Assembly (NCBI GenBank): GCA_049642465.1 | Contig: JBAROV010000091.1 | Coordinates: forward strand, 1-64,000 | DNA length: 64,000 nt | Source of the DNA: CAWDPQ01 sp049642465 | Lineage (GTDB): Bacteria > Acidobacteriota > Vicinamibacteria > Vicinamibacterales > 2-12-FULL-66-21 | Reading direction: 5' to 3' | In this document: positions 34,979 to 44,148 of the stretch, piece after piece | Layout: each line of letters begins with the position of its first letter | Position numbering within the stretch: the first letter of the stretch is position 1 | Translations under genes and position numbers: made by a program | Notes under the pieces: model-generated | Databases searched by the model: none | The model's input: only the letters and a program-made list of their open reading frames with translations | Told to the model about the DNA's origin: nothing

Positions 34979-36408
34979 CCGGTCAGCGGCCAATGCTGGT
35001 CGTCGTGGACGATGAACAGGGGATTCTCGATGTCGTGGGCCGGTTTGCCAAGCGCGCCGGCTATGAAGTGGTGACCTGCTCGGGCGGCAGGGAAGCCGTG
35101 GCGCAGATCCAATCGCACCACGCGGATCTCGCGATGGTCGATCTTCGGATGCCGGACGTGGGCGGGCTTGAAGTGCTGCGGGCGATTCGCGAAACGAACC
35201 CGCAATGCCAGGCGGTCCTCATGACCGGTTTCGCGTCGGTTGAAACCGCTGTGGAAGCGATCAAGCTCGGAGCGATGGACTACCTGAGCAAACCACTCGA
35301 CTTCGGCAGACTCGAACAGCTCCTGACGGGGGTACGTGAGGAACTGGAGCGGCGCCGGAGCGTGCTGTCGATTGAAAGCGATTTGGCGCGCCGGCTGGAG
35401 TTCTGCGGCATGATCGGGCGCGGACCGGTGATGCAGGAGCTGTTCGGGATGATTCGGCGCCTTGCACCGCACGTGCGGACGGCGCTCATCACCGGCGAAA
35501 CCGGAACGGGGAAGGAACTGGTGGCGATGGCCCTGCACAAAACCGGCCCGCGCCGGGATCGCCGCTTCGTGACGGTCAACTGCTCAGCGGTGGTTGAGAC
35601 CCTGTTCGAGAGCGAGCTGTTCGGTCACGTGCGCGGCGCGTTCACCGGAGCGACTGAAAACAAGCCGGGCCTGTTCGAGGCGGCGGATGGCGGAACGCTC
35701 TTCCTCGACGAGATTGGCGAACTGCCGCTGTCGGTGCAGGCCAAGCTCCTGCGCGTGCTCGAGCTCGGCGAAGTGCACCGCGTCGGTTCACTCGAACCCA
35801 AGCGCGTGAACGTCCACGTGATTGCCGCGACCAATCGCGACCTGCGCGCAGAGGTGGCCGCCGGACGTTTCCGCAGCGATTTGTACTACCGCCTCAACAT
35901 CGTCGAGATCAAATTGCCGCCGCTGCGCGACCGGCGGGAAGATATTTCGTATCTGACGGCTGCGTTCGTGCGAGACACCAGCGAACGGCTTCAAAAGCCG
36001 CTGCTCGGTCTCACGCCGGGCGCCGAGCGGATGCTCACTATTGCGGCGTGGGAAGGCAACGTGCGCGAGCTTCGGAACGTGATCGAACGCGCGTGCATTC
36101 TCGCGGACGGCGATTTCATCACCGAGCGCGAGTTGACCGTCAGCATGCCTGCATCCGCTCCCCAGGCGCGGGAGCGCGCGGCGATGCCAGCGCCCGCCGC
36201 CGCCTCGCCACAGGACGCGGACCTGCTCGTCAACGTCGAACGCGAGCACATTCAGCGGGCGCTCGCCCGCGCCGGGGGCAACAAGAAGGCGGCCGCGAAG
36301 ATGCTTGGCCTCAGCCGCCGCGCGTTGTACCGGCGGCTCGAACGGCTCGACCTCGGGGCGACGATCACACGGCGCCGGGATGCGTCGGAGGTGATGATCG
36401 AAGCGTGA
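34975..36408 (+). CDS. NtrC-family sigma-54-dependent response regulator
   Basis: A 477-residue activator with receiver (VVDDEQGI, phospho-acceptor in MVDLRMPDVGG, SKPLD), AAA+ domain (Walker A GETGTGKE, GAFTGA, FLDEIGELPL) and a C-terminal Fis-type HTH (NKKAAAKMLGLSRRALYRRL) after a Pro/Ala-rich linker. The ATG at 34975 overlaps the kinase stop, so this is the kinase's direct partner. It belongs with the first sigma-54 regulator and the HD-GYP protein to one signalling block. Confidence 0.95.
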   Translation: MTGQRPMLVVVDDEQGILDVVGRFAKRAGYEVVTCSGGREAVAQIQSHHADLAMVDLRMPDVGGLEVLRAIRETNPQCQAVLMTGFASVETAVEAIKLGAMDYLSKPLDFGRLEQLLTGVREELERRRSVLSIESDLARRLEFCGMIGRGPVMQELFGMIRRLAPHVRTALITGETGTGKELVAMALHKTGPRRDRRFVTVNCSAVVETLFESELFGHVRGAFTGATENKPGLFEAADGGTLFLDEIGELPLSVQAKLLRVLELGEVHRVGSLEPKRVNVHVIAATNRDLRAEVAAGRFRSDLYYRLNIVEIKLPPLRDRREDISYLTAAFVRDTSERLQKPLLGLTPGAERMLTIAAWEGNVRELRNVIERACILADGDFITERELTVSMPASAPQARERAAMPAPAAASPQDADLLVNVEREHIQRALARAGGNKKAAAKMLGLSRRALYRRLERLDLGATITRRRDASEVMIEA

Positions 36409-36417
36409 GGACGGCCC

Positions 36418-36500
36418 GCCTTCGCTTGTCGCGTCCATACCAGGCGACAAGCTACGGCGAGGCCCGCCGGAGCCTTGGCGAAGGCGGGGAGGACGCGAGT
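36418..36500. repeat. REP-like palindromic element (GCCTTGGCGAAGGCGG family)
   Basis: Contains CGCCTTCGCTTGTCG and its partial complement GGCGACAAGCTACGGCGAGG, followed by GGAGCCTTGGCGAAGGCGGGG. These words resemble those at 3380-3440 and look like a dispersed palindromic repeat. It follows the second sigma-54 regulator and may terminate its transcript. The rest of the gap to 36623 shows a weak TACAAC five bases before the next ATG. Confidence 0.5.
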
Positions 36501-36623
36501 CGCTGGTGTGAACGTGGGTAACGGATCCGCACACTCGCCAGTACGTCGCGCACAGGGAAGCACGGACCTCCCAGTGAATCCACGGGTTTTTGCTGGCCGG
36601 GCACTTGCACTCTACAACGCCTC

Positions 36624-37661
36624 ATGACCACGTCCGAGTTGCCGGCGGATCGTTCCGTGCTCGTCGTGGACGACGAGAATGGGATTCGAGATTTGATGAG
36701 CCGATGGCTTCAGTCTGGCGGCTACACGGTGGCGAGCGCCGCGGACGCCGACCAGGCGATCAACCTGATCGAGAACAGGCCGCCGGCGGTCGCGTTGTGC
36801 GACATCCGAATGCCCGGTCATGACGGGTTGTGGCTTGCTGACCGGATCCGTCACGAGCATCCCGAGACCGCGGTGATTATGGCGACCGGTGTCCTGGATG
36901 TCGATGCGGCCGTAGAGAGCCTTCGTCAAGGCGTTGTCGATTACCTCACCAAGCCATTGGATCGCGAGCGCGTGCGCGATGCGGTGGTTCGCGGCTACGA
37001 CTGGCATGTCGCGGCCGTGGACTCGAGGCGCTGGCGCGAGTCGCTGGAAAGCGACATGCGGACCCGGCACGCGCGACTTGCCGACGCGATCGCCTCGCTG
37101 CACATCGATTCGGACACGGCGCTCGACGGCATGCTGTCGATGCTGACGATGAGCAACCCGGAGGCGTACGCGCACGCCTATCGCGTGGCAGCGCTCGCCG
37201 CGAGCATGGCGCGCGTTCTCGGCGTGCCTGACCAGGAGATCGCAACTATCGAGCGCGGGGCGCTGCTGCACGACCTTGGCAAGCTGGCGATGCCCGAGGC
37301 GGTCCTGCGCAAGCCTGCTCCATTGACCGTCGACGAACAAAGCTTGATTCGCCTGCACCCACGACTCGGCAGCGAGTTGATCCGTCACGTGCCGTATCTC
37401 ACCGGCGCGTCGATCGTGGTCCGCGACGCGCACGAGCGCCTCGACGGACTCGGCTACCCGCGAGGGGTACGCAGCGACACCCTGTCGCTCGGCTCACGCA
37501 TTGTCACGGTGGCCGATGCGTTTGACACGATGACGAGGCCTCGTGTTTTCCGGGATGCGCTGACTCCAGAAGAAGCCTTGACCGAATTACAGCGGTGCAG
37601 CGGTACGCAATTCGACCAGCGAGTGGTGGCCGCGCTGACGAGGATCCTGGCGGTGCACTAA
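36624..37661 (+). CDS. receiver-HD-GYP response regulator (putative c-di-GMP phosphodiesterase)
   Basis: A 345-residue protein. Receiver 1-125 (VVDDENGIRD, phospho-acceptor in LCDIRMPGHDG, TKPLD) followed by an HD-GYP domain: LLHDLGKLAMPE, HPRLGSELI, AHERLDGLGYPRG and DAFDTMTRPR. HD-GYP domains hydrolyse cyclic di-GMP. The first His of the usual HHE is replaced (DAHER), which may tune metal binding, but the GYP motif is intact. It lies just downstream of the sigma-54 signalling block, in the same orientation. Confidence 0.93.
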   Translation: MTTSELPADRSVLVVDDENGIRDLMSRWLQSGGYTVASAADADQAINLIENRPPAVALCDIRMPGHDGLWLADRIRHEHPETAVIMATGVLDVDAAVESLRQGVVDYLTKPLDRERVRDAVVRGYDWHVAAVDSRRWRESLESDMRTRHARLADAIASLHIDSDTALDGMLSMLTMSNPEAYAHAYRVAALAASMARVLGVPDQEIATIERGALLHDLGKLAMPEAVLRKPAPLTVDEQSLIRLHPRLGSELIRHVPYLTGASIVVRDAHERLDGLGYPRGVRSDTLSLGSRIVTVADAFDTMTRPRVFRDALTPEEALTELQRCSGTQFDQRVVAALTRILAVH

Positions 37662-37731
37662 GTCGCGTCTCACGCTCGTCAGTCGCCCTCCACTAATCGT
37701 CAATCCAATCCTCAATCGTCGGTGCAGTTCA

Positions 37732-37761
37732 TTGACTTCCCTGACTCCGTCTAAGTACGAT
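37732..37761 (+). promoter_or_regulatory. predicted promoter of pckA
   Basis: TTGACT (37732-37737) and TACGAT (37756-37761) are 18 bases apart. The -10 hexamer ends seven bases before the pckA ATG at 37769, predicting a leaderless transcript; no Shine-Dalgarno is present. Confidence 0.5.
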
Positions 37762-37768
37762 CGTTCGA

Positions 37769-39361
37769 ATGGCACCAATGCAGCAGGCGACGGGGCTCGA
37801 GGCGCACGGCATTACGAACCTCTCGCGCGTGTATTGGAACTTGAGCGTGCCGGCGCTCTACGAAGAGTCGGTGCGCCGCCGCGAAGGGGCTATTTCCGTC
37901 GACGGCCCTCTCGTCTGCCGGACCGGGCAGCATACCGGTCGATCTCCCAACGACAAGTTCATCGTCCGCGAACCATCGAGCGCCGAGCATGTGTGGTGGA
38001 GCAAGGTGAATCGGCCGCTCGAGGCGCATCACTTCGACGCGTTGCGGCAGCGGCTGTTGAATTACATGGAGGGGCGGGAGATCTTCGCGCAGGACTGCTA
38101 CGCGGGTGCCGATCCCCGCTATCGACTGCCGATTCGGATCATCACCGAGCACGCGTGGCATAGTCTGTTTGCCCGGCACATGTTCATCGACATCCCGGAC
38201 TCCGGCGGAGGCCCGGCGCATGTGCCCGAGTTCACGGTCATCGACATGCCTGGCATGCACGCCGACCCGGCGCATCACGGGACCAACTCCGAGGTATTCA
38301 TCCTGGTGCATTTTGCCAAGCGCCTCGTCCTCATCGGCGGCACGAGCTACGCGGGGGAAATCAAGAAATCCATCTTCACGGTGATGAATTACCTGCTCCC
38401 GCTGCGCAACGTGCTCTCGATGCACTGCTCGGCGAACGTAGGACCCGCGGGTGATGTCGCGCTGTTTTTTGGATTGTCGGGCACCGGAAAGACGACGCTG
38501 TCTTCCGACCCCGAACGGCGCCTCATCGGCGATGATGAGCATGCGTGGAGTGAAGACGGTGTCTTCAATATCGAAGGAGGCTGCTACGCGAAGATGATCC
38601 GTCTGTCGGCAGAGGCGGAGCCGCAGATCTACGCGACCACCAGACGTTTCGGCACGGTCCTCGAGAACGTGAAGATGGACATCGCAGGCCGCGTGCTCGA
38701 CCTGGACGACGATTCGCTGACCGAGAATACGCGCGGCGCGTACCCGCTCGAGTTCATCGAGAATTCCCTCCCCTCAGGGCAGGCGGGACATCCCCGGAAC
38801 ATCATCATGTTGACGGCCGACGCGTTCGGCGTGCTTCCGCCAATGGCGCGGTTGTCGCCGGCGTCGGCCATGTACCACTTTCTGTCAGGCTACACGGCCA
38901 AGGTCGCCGGTACGGAGCGCGGGGTGACGGAGCCGAAGGCGACGTTCAGCACGTGCTTTGGCGCGCCGTTCATGGTGCTGCACCCGGCGGTGTATGCGAA
39001 ATTCCTCGGCGAACGCATTGCGCGTCATAATTCGCGCGTGTGGCTCGTGAACACGGGATGGACCGGGGGGGCCTACGGTGTCGGCAGCCGCATGAAGATC
39101 TCGTACACGCGGGCGATGATTCGCGCCGTGCTGAATGGGGTGCTCGATGAGGTGGCCTACGAAACCGATCCCGTGTTCAACCTGGACGTGCCCCAGAGCG
39201 TTCCGGGTGTGCCGGCTGACGTGCTGAACCCGCGAGGCACGTGGAGCGATCCGCTGGCCTACGACGCACAGGCACGGAAACTGGCGCGCATGTTCAACGA
39301 AAACTTCAAGACGTTTGAGGGCGAAGCGGCGGCTGACGTCAAGGCGGCAGGACCGAGGTGA
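37769..39361 (+). CDS. pckA: phosphoenolpyruvate carboxykinase (ATP)
   Basis: A 530-residue gluconeogenic enzyme converting oxaloacetate and ATP to phosphoenolpyruvate, ADP and CO2. Motifs: RTGQHTGRSPNDKFIV, the kinase-1a P-loop GLSGTGKTTLS, FNIEGGCYAK, LTADAFGVLPP and NTGWTGGAYGVGSRM. Length is normal for the ATP-type enzyme. An ATG three codons downstream (37778) is an alternative start. The stop overlaps the GTG of gatB, so the two are coupled. Confidence 0.97.
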   Translation: MAPMQQATGLEAHGITNLSRVYWNLSVPALYEESVRRREGAISVDGPLVCRTGQHTGRSPNDKFIVREPSSAEHVWWSKVNRPLEAHHFDALRQRLLNYMEGREIFAQDCYAGADPRYRLPIRIITEHAWHSLFARHMFIDIPDSGGGPAHVPEFTVIDMPGMHADPAHHGTNSEVFILVHFAKRLVLIGGTSYAGEIKKSIFTVMNYLLPLRNVLSMHCSANVGPAGDVALFFGLSGTGKTTLSSDPERRLIGDDEHAWSEDGVFNIEGGCYAKMIRLSAEAEPQIYATTRRFGTVLENVKMDIAGRVLDLDDDSLTENTRGAYPLEFIENSLPSGQAGHPRNIIMLTADAFGVLPPMARLSPASAMYHFLSGYTAKVAGTERGVTEPKATFSTCFGAPFMVLHPAVYAKFLGERIARHNSRVWLVNTGWTGGAYGVGSRMKISYTRAMIRAVLNGVLDEVAYETDPVFNLDVPQSVPGVPADVLNPRGTWSDPLAYDAQARKLARMFNENFKTFEGEAAADVKAAGPR

Positions 39362-40812
39362 TCCAGTACGAGCCAGTCATCGGCCTCGAGATCCACGCGC
39401 AGTTGCTCACCGCCACGAAGATTTTTTGCGGGTGCAGCACGCGTTTCGGCGCCGATCCGAACATGCAGGTGTGTCCCGTCTGTCTCGGTCTGCCAGGAGC
39501 CCTGCCGGTGCTCAATCGTCGTGCCGTCGAGTACGCGATTCGCGCCTCTCACGCGCTCGGCTGCACGGTGCACCCGGTCTCGATCTTCGCCCGAAAGAAC
39601 TACTTCTACCCGGACTTGCCGAAGGGCTACCAGATCTCACAGTACGAGCGGCCGCTGGCGACTGATGGCGCGCTCGAATACGACGGAGCCTCGGGGTCGA
39701 GACGTGTTCGCATCACGCGCGTCCACATGGAAGAGGATGCGGGGAAGTCCTTGCACGAGGGCTTCCCCGATTCGGACCGTTTCACCTACGTCGATTTCAA
39801 CCGCAGCGGCGTTCCCCTGATCGAGATCGTCACCGAGCCGGATTTGCGCTCCGCAGCCGACGCCGCAGAATTCTTCTCGCGCCTCCGGGCCATCCTCGTG
39901 AGCCTCGGCGTCAACGACGGCAACATGGAGGAGGGAAGCCTCCGCTGCGATGCAAATGTGTCGGTCCGGCCGGTTGGGACCGATACGCTGGGTGTGAAGA
40001 CCGAGGTGAAAAACCTCAACTCGTTCCGCTACGTGCAGCGCGCCCTGGAGTACGAGATCGAGCGGCAGTCCGACGTCCTCCACAATGGCGGCACCATCGA
40101 ACAGGAAACGCGGTTGTGGGACACGGCATCGGGACGGACGTTCACGATGCGCGGCAAGGAAGAGGCTCACGACTATCGTTACTTTCCGGAGCCCGATCTG
40201 GCTCCGCTGGAGCTCGAGCCCGCCTGGATTGACGAAATCCGCGCGGCGTTGCCCGAACTGCCCGACGCTCGCCGGCGTCGCCTCGTCGAGCAATATGCCA
40301 TCCCGGACTACGACGCCCGCATCCTGACCCAGTCGGCCCCTCTGGCCGTGTATTTCGAGGCCACCGCCGCTCGGTGCAAAAACGCAAAAGCCGCGAGCAA
40401 CTGGATCATGGGGGAGCTGACGCGCAAGATGAACGAGGATGGCACCGATATTACGGAGGTGCCGCTCACCGCGGAGCGCCTGGCGGGGTTGATTCGGCTC
40501 GTGGACTCAGGCACGATTAGCGGGCCGATTGCCAAAGAGGTGTTCGAAAAGATGTACGGCTCGGGTCAGAGCGCCTCGGACATTGTCGAGCGCGAAGGGC
40601 TGGCCCGGATCGATGACGAGGCAGCCGTTGCCACCGCCGTTCGCGCGGTGCTCGAGGCGAATGCCGGCCCCGTCGCGCAGTACCGCGCCGGGAAACAGCA
40701 GACGTTCGGCTTTCTCGTCGGTCAGGTGATGAAGGCCACACAGGGGAAGGCGAACCCGGCTCTGGTGAACGACCTGCTGAAGAAGATGCTGGATGCGCCC
40801 CGCGGGTACTGA
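39358..40812 (+). CDS. gatB: aspartyl/glutamyl-tRNA amidotransferase subunit B
   Basis: A 484-residue subunit that activates misacylated Glu-tRNA(Gln) or Asp-tRNA(Asn) for transamidation. Typical motifs: GLEIHAQL, CPVCLGLPG, FARKNYFYPDLPKGYQISQ, EEDAGKSLHE, DFNRSGVPLIEIVTEPD and EVKNLNSFRYVQRA. The GTG at 39358 overlaps the pckA stop. gatA and gatC are not in the window, which is common when the subunits are scattered. Confidence 0.97.
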   Translation: MIQYEPVIGLEIHAQLLTATKIFCGCSTRFGADPNMQVCPVCLGLPGALPVLNRRAVEYAIRASHALGCTVHPVSIFARKNYFYPDLPKGYQISQYERPLATDGALEYDGASGSRRVRITRVHMEEDAGKSLHEGFPDSDRFTYVDFNRSGVPLIEIVTEPDLRSAADAAEFFSRLRAILVSLGVNDGNMEEGSLRCDANVSVRPVGTDTLGVKTEVKNLNSFRYVQRALEYEIERQSDVLHNGGTIEQETRLWDTASGRTFTMRGKEEAHDYRYFPEPDLAPLELEPAWIDEIRAALPELPDARRRRLVEQYAIPDYDARILTQSAPLAVYFEATAARCKNAKAASNWIMGELTRKMNEDGTDITEVPLTAERLAGLIRLVDSGTISGPIAKEVFEKMYGSGQSASDIVEREGLARIDDEAAVATAVRAVLEANAGPVAQYRAGKQQTFGFLVGQVMKATQGKANPALVNDLLKKMLDAPRGY

Positions 40813-40832
40813 AAGGCGCCGCCGCCGAGCGA

Positions 40833-40874
40833 CCCTTCGGCGGAGCTCAGGGTCGCCCTGAGCTTGTCGAAGGG
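40833..40874. repeat. nested palindrome (REP-like) after gatB
   Basis: Outer arms CCCTTCG (40833-40839) and CGAAGGG (40868-40874) enclose an inner hairpin GCTCAGGG-TCG-CCCTGAGC (40845-40863). This is the widespread CCCTTCGACAAGCTCAGGG-type palindrome seen in many high-GC genomes. It probably ends or attenuates the pckA-gatB transcript before ftsE. Confidence 0.7.
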
Positions 40875-40913
40875 CGAGCGCGAGCGGGGGTGGGGCCCCG
40901 CGAGCATGAAAAG

Positions 40914-41573
40914 ATGATTCAGGCCCACAACGTTTCGAAGATGTACAGCCGCGGCGTTTACGCGCTTCGCGATCTGTCTCTTCGCGTCGATAAAGGAGAG
41001 TTCGTCTTCCTCACGGGCCCAAGCGGCGCAGGCAAGTCCACGCTGCTGCGCCTGCTCCTGCGCAGCGACGTTCCATCAGAGGGACAACTCATCGTAGGCG
41101 GACGCAATCTTGCGGAGCTGACGCCGCGACAAGTGCAGTCCTACAGGCGATCGCTCGGTTTTGTCTTTCAGGATTTCAAGCTCCTGACGGCGAAGACCGT
41201 GCTCGAGAACGTCGCGTTCGTGCCGCGAGTCCTGGGCATGGGGTTGTCGCAGCAGCAGCGAAAAACCTTTCAGGTGCTGAAGTGGGTCGGGTTGCAGCAT
41301 CGCATGAACGCCTATCCGCTCGAACTCTCCGGCGGTGAGCAACAGCGGATTGCGATAGCGCGCGCGCTCGTGAACGATCCGCTCATCATCCTCGCCGACG
41401 AGCCCACCGGCAATCTCGATCCGGATCTCTCGCTCGAGATCATGAACCTGTTTCGCGAAATCAACGCGCGCGGCACGACCGTCGTCGTGGCTACCCACGA
41501 TCGCGAACTGATTCGCCGCGTCGGCCGCCGCGCGCTGACGCTCGATCGCGGCCAAATCGCGGAGGTCGCCTAG
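40914..41573 (+). CDS. ftsE: cell division ATP-binding protein FtsE
   Basis: A 219-residue ATPase of the FtsEX complex, which controls septal peptidoglycan hydrolases. Begins with MIQAHNVSKMY, as in FtsE; Walker A GPSGAGKST, Q-loop FQDFKLL, signature LSGGEQQRIAIARAL, Walker B IILADEPTGNLD. Its last base overlaps the GTG of ftsX. The neighbour and the FKLL sequence decide FtsE over other small ABC ATPases. Confidence 0.95.
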   Translation: MIQAHNVSKMYSRGVYALRDLSLRVDKGEFVFLTGPSGAGKSTLLRLLLRSDVPSEGQLIVGGRNLAELTPRQVQSYRRSLGFVFQDFKLLTAKTVLENVAFVPRVLGMGLSQQQRKTFQVLKWVGLQHRMNAYPLELSGGEQQRIAIARALVNDPLIILADEPTGNLDPDLSLEIMNLFREINARGTTVVVATHDRELIRRVGRRALTLDRGQIAEVA

Positions 41574-42463
41574 TGCGGGCGCTGAAGTATTTCGTCGCCG
41601 AAGCCGCCGCGAGCCTCTGGCGGGCGCGAATGTCGGCGCTGCTCGCGACGCTCACGATTGCCGCCGGTCTGTTCGTGCTGGGCTTCTTCCTGATCGTCAA
41701 CCGCAACGTGCAGCGGGTCGCCGCGCGATGGGGGGAAGCGGCAGAATTATCCGTGTTCCTGAAAGATGATGCGACGCCGACGAATCTCAAAACGATCGAC
41801 GACCTGATTGCTGGCAGCGGTCTCGCGTCTGACCGCCAGTATTTCTCGAAGGCAGATGCCTTGACGAAGTTTCGTCAGGAGTTTCCCGATCTGGCGGCGG
41901 CGACGGCGCGACTCGAGCGGAACCCGTTTCCCGCCTCGTTCGAAGTGCGACTCGGGTCCGACGCACAGGGCGCGGGGGAGGCGGTGGACGGTTTGGCGGC
42001 AACGCTCTCCGGTGTTCCGGGCGTGGCGGAAGTGCGGTACGACCGACGGTGGCTCAACCGTTTAAACTCAGCCGTCCGCTTCGTCGGGGGCATAGGCGCC
42101 CTCATCGTCACCATGCTGGCGATTGCCGCCGCCCTGACCGTCGCCAACGTCGTCCGCCTCGCGGCGTATGCGCGCCGTGACGAAATTGAAATCATGCAGC
42201 TGGTGGGCGCCCCGTTGGCCTATGTGCGGGGGCCGTTCATCGTCGAGGGCGTGCTCCAGGGCGGCGTCGGGGCGTTGTTGGCGCTGCTGTCTCTTGCTGT
42301 GGCGTTTGCCGTGACCCGGGCCCGGTATGGGTCGATGGCGGCCGAAGCGCTTGGTCTCGGGTCGATCACATTTTTGCCGGTCGAACTGTGCGTTCTTCTG
42401 ATTGCCGGAGGGATGCTCCTTGGCTGTCTCGGGGGCTTCGTCGTCGCGCGGAACGTAAGCTGA
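41573..42463 (+). CDS. ftsX: cell division protein FtsX
   Basis: A 296-residue four-helix membrane protein: N-terminal segment (LLATLTIAAGLFVLGFFLIV), a periplasmic domain (about 45-155) with AELSVFLKDD and the conserved FPASFEVRL, then three C-terminal helices with RRDEIEIMQLVGAPLAYVRGPF. The GTG start overlaps the last base of the ftsE TAG. With FtsE it forms the complex that activates cell-wall hydrolases through EnvC-like partners. Confidence 0.94.
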   Translation: MRALKYFVAEAAASLWRARMSALLATLTIAAGLFVLGFFLIVNRNVQRVAARWGEAAELSVFLKDDATPTNLKTIDDLIAGSGLASDRQYFSKADALTKFRQEFPDLAAATARLERNPFPASFEVRLGSDAQGAGEAVDGLAATLSGVPGVAEVRYDRRWLNRLNSAVRFVGGIGALIVTMLAIAAALTVANVVRLAAYARRDEIEIMQLVGAPLAYVRGPFIVEGVLQGGVGALLALLSLAVAFAVTRARYGSMAAEALGLGSITFLPVELCVLLIAGGMLLGCLGGFVVARNVS

Positions 42464-42479
42464 TGCGACCGACTGACCG

Positions 42480-42509
42480 TTGACACGCGCGTTGCGCTGC
42501 GACTACACT
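42480..42509 (+). promoter_or_regulatory. predicted sigma-70 promoter
   Basis: TTGACA (42480-42485, consensus) and TACACT (42504-42509) are separated by 18 bases. It points to the small gene at 42549 and possibly to the following glycerate kinase, RNase R and SelB genes. Confidence 0.55.
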
Positions 42510-42548
42510 CGATAAATCCGATCCAGTATGAACCAGGCGAGGAGTCGC

Positions 42549-42836
42549 ATGGCACGGTCAATCAGCCCAGCAGGGGTTCGGAGTAGTCGTGTCACCGTTC
42601 CTTCCGATTTCTACCGCGAAGAATTCATCAAACATCGCAAATGCCTCGCTGAACAACGCGAGTACTTTTCCGAGCGGGCAATCAGCGACGCCGACCAGGC
42701 GCTTGCCCGTGTCCTCGCGCAGCTCGAACAACTCTGCGCCAAGGACGACGCAGAACAAGTGATCGGACGTCTGCTCCGCACGTTCAACGCGGTGACGGGC
42801 TTATCCGGCTGGTCCGATCTGAAGAAGCTTCACTGA
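42549..42836 (+). CDS. small hypothetical soluble protein
   Basis: A 95-residue protein beginning MARSISPAG, chosen because GAGGAG lies four bases upstream; an ATG at 42528 in the same frame lacks a Shine-Dalgarno. The C-terminal half is helical (DADQALARVLAQLEQLCAKDD) and ends with GLSGWSDLKKLH. No family recognised. It precedes and appears coupled to the glycerate kinase gene. Confidence 0.6.
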   Translation: MARSISPAGVRSSRVTVPSDFYREEFIKHRKCLAEQREYFSERAISDADQALARVLAQLEQLCAKDDAEQVIGRLLRTFNAVTGLSGWSDLKKLH

Positions 42837-42907
42837 GCCGTCCTCTCCAGCGGCTGCGGACCGATCTCCACGACATTCTCCGTGCGGCGGTTGACGCCGT
42901 CGATCCC

Positions 42908-44128
42908 GTGCGGCTCGTCACGAGTGCGCTGGCGCGTGACGCGCTCGTCGGCCGGCCCGCCCATGCGGCCGTGATCGTCGGCAAGGCCGCGTGGCCGATG
43001 GCGGCGGCCCTCGATCATTACGCCGAGTACCGAGCCATACCCGGCATCGTCGCCGGCCCGGCAATCTCGGGCCACGAACCGCCACGTATCCTTGAACGCT
43101 TTTCTCCCGGCCATCCCCGTCCCAATCGTGCCAGTGTTGATGCCGCTGCTCGCGCGCTTTACTACGCATCGAGCTTGAAACCCGATCAAGCCCTGCTGGT
43201 CCTGTTGTCCGGTGGAGCATCCGCGATGCTTACGCTTCCGGCAGCCGGAATCTCGCTCCAGGACAAGATCGACGCAACTGATGCGCTGCTCCGCGCGGGC
43301 GTGCCTATCGACGGACTCAACACAGTCCGCAAGCATTTGTCTCGGATCAAGGGAGGGCGGCTGGCGGCGGCGTCGCCCAGCACGATGACGCTTGCGCTGT
43401 CCGATGTACACGGTCCCCGTGAGGACGACCCGGCGGTAATCGGATCGGGACCGACGGTTGCAGACACGACTACGTTCGACGACGCACTTTGGGTGATTCG
43501 CAACAGCGGGGCGGCTGTCCCGTCGGCTGTGATCGGGCATCTCGAGCGCGGCGTGCGTGGCGAGATTGAGGAGACTGTAAAGCCCGGCGATCCGCGTCTC
43601 TCCCGCGCCGGGTTCGAAATCATTGGAAACCGACACACCGCGCTCGAGGCGGCGCTGCGCGCCGCGCAGAACCGTGGATACGTCACCCAAGTCATACCGG
43701 CAGCGACGACAGGTGAAGCACGCGACGCGGCGCAGCAATTCTTCAGCGAGGTGAGGTGGCTCGCGTCGGATGGTCCGCGGCCGCTGTGCGTGCTCGCGGC
43801 GGGCGAAACGACGGTGACGGTTCGAGGCGACGGTTTGGGTGGTCGTAACCAGGAGTTCGCCCTCGCGATGGTGCCGATAATTGGCAATTCGGGCCGGGCC
43901 GCCGCGTTTGCGAGCGCTGGTACCGATGGCGTCGACGGTCCGACCGACGCAGCCGGAGCCGTGGTCGATTCGTCCACGCTCGAGCGCGCCCTGCGTGCCG
44001 GCGTCGATTGGCAACAGGCTCTTGCAGCAAACGACGCCTACCGCTTCTTCGAGCCACTCGGCGACCTTCTTCGATGGGGGCCAACGGGAACCAACGTGGG
44101 AGACGTCCAGGTATTCCTCGTAGCGTGA
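42908..44128 (+). CDS. glycerate 2-kinase (MOFRL-type)
   Basis: A kinase of the bacterial MOFRL glycerate 2-kinase family, phosphorylating D-glycerate at C2. Motifs: VIVGKAAWPMAAAL, LLSGGASAMLTLPA, NTVRKHLSRIKGG, DGLGGRNQEFALAM and SAGTDGVDGPTDAAG. The first canonical start is the GTG at 42908 (406 residues). The same frame upstream codes for LSRPLQRLRTDLHDILRAA from a CTG at 42833, which matches the usual N-terminus of this family, and that CTG overlaps the previous stop as CTGA. The true start may therefore be 42833. Confidence 0.93.
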   Translation: MRLVTSALARDALVGRPAHAAVIVGKAAWPMAAALDHYAEYRAIPGIVAGPAISGHEPPRILERFSPGHPRPNRASVDAAARALYYASSLKPDQALLVLLSGGASAMLTLPAAGISLQDKIDATDALLRAGVPIDGLNTVRKHLSRIKGGRLAAASPSTMTLALSDVHGPREDDPAVIGSGPTVADTTTFDDALWVIRNSGAAVPSAVIGHLERGVRGEIEETVKPGDPRLSRAGFEIIGNRHTALEAALRAAQNRGYVTQVIPAATTGEARDAAQQFFSEVRWLASDGPRPLCVLAAGETTVTVRGDGLGGRNQEFALAMVPIIGNSGRAAAFASAGTDGVDGPTDAAGAVVDSSTLERALRAGVDWQQALAANDAYRFFEPLGDLLRWGPTGTNVGDVQVFLVA

Positions 44129-44148
44129 TACGACCTACAATCTGAAAC

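Noticed and set aside
38760..38800. SLPSGQAG peptide in PckA, which resembles peptides left by palindromic repeat insertions
   Set aside because: The loop has the same length as in other ATP-type PEP carboxykinases before HP..I, so no insertion is supported.
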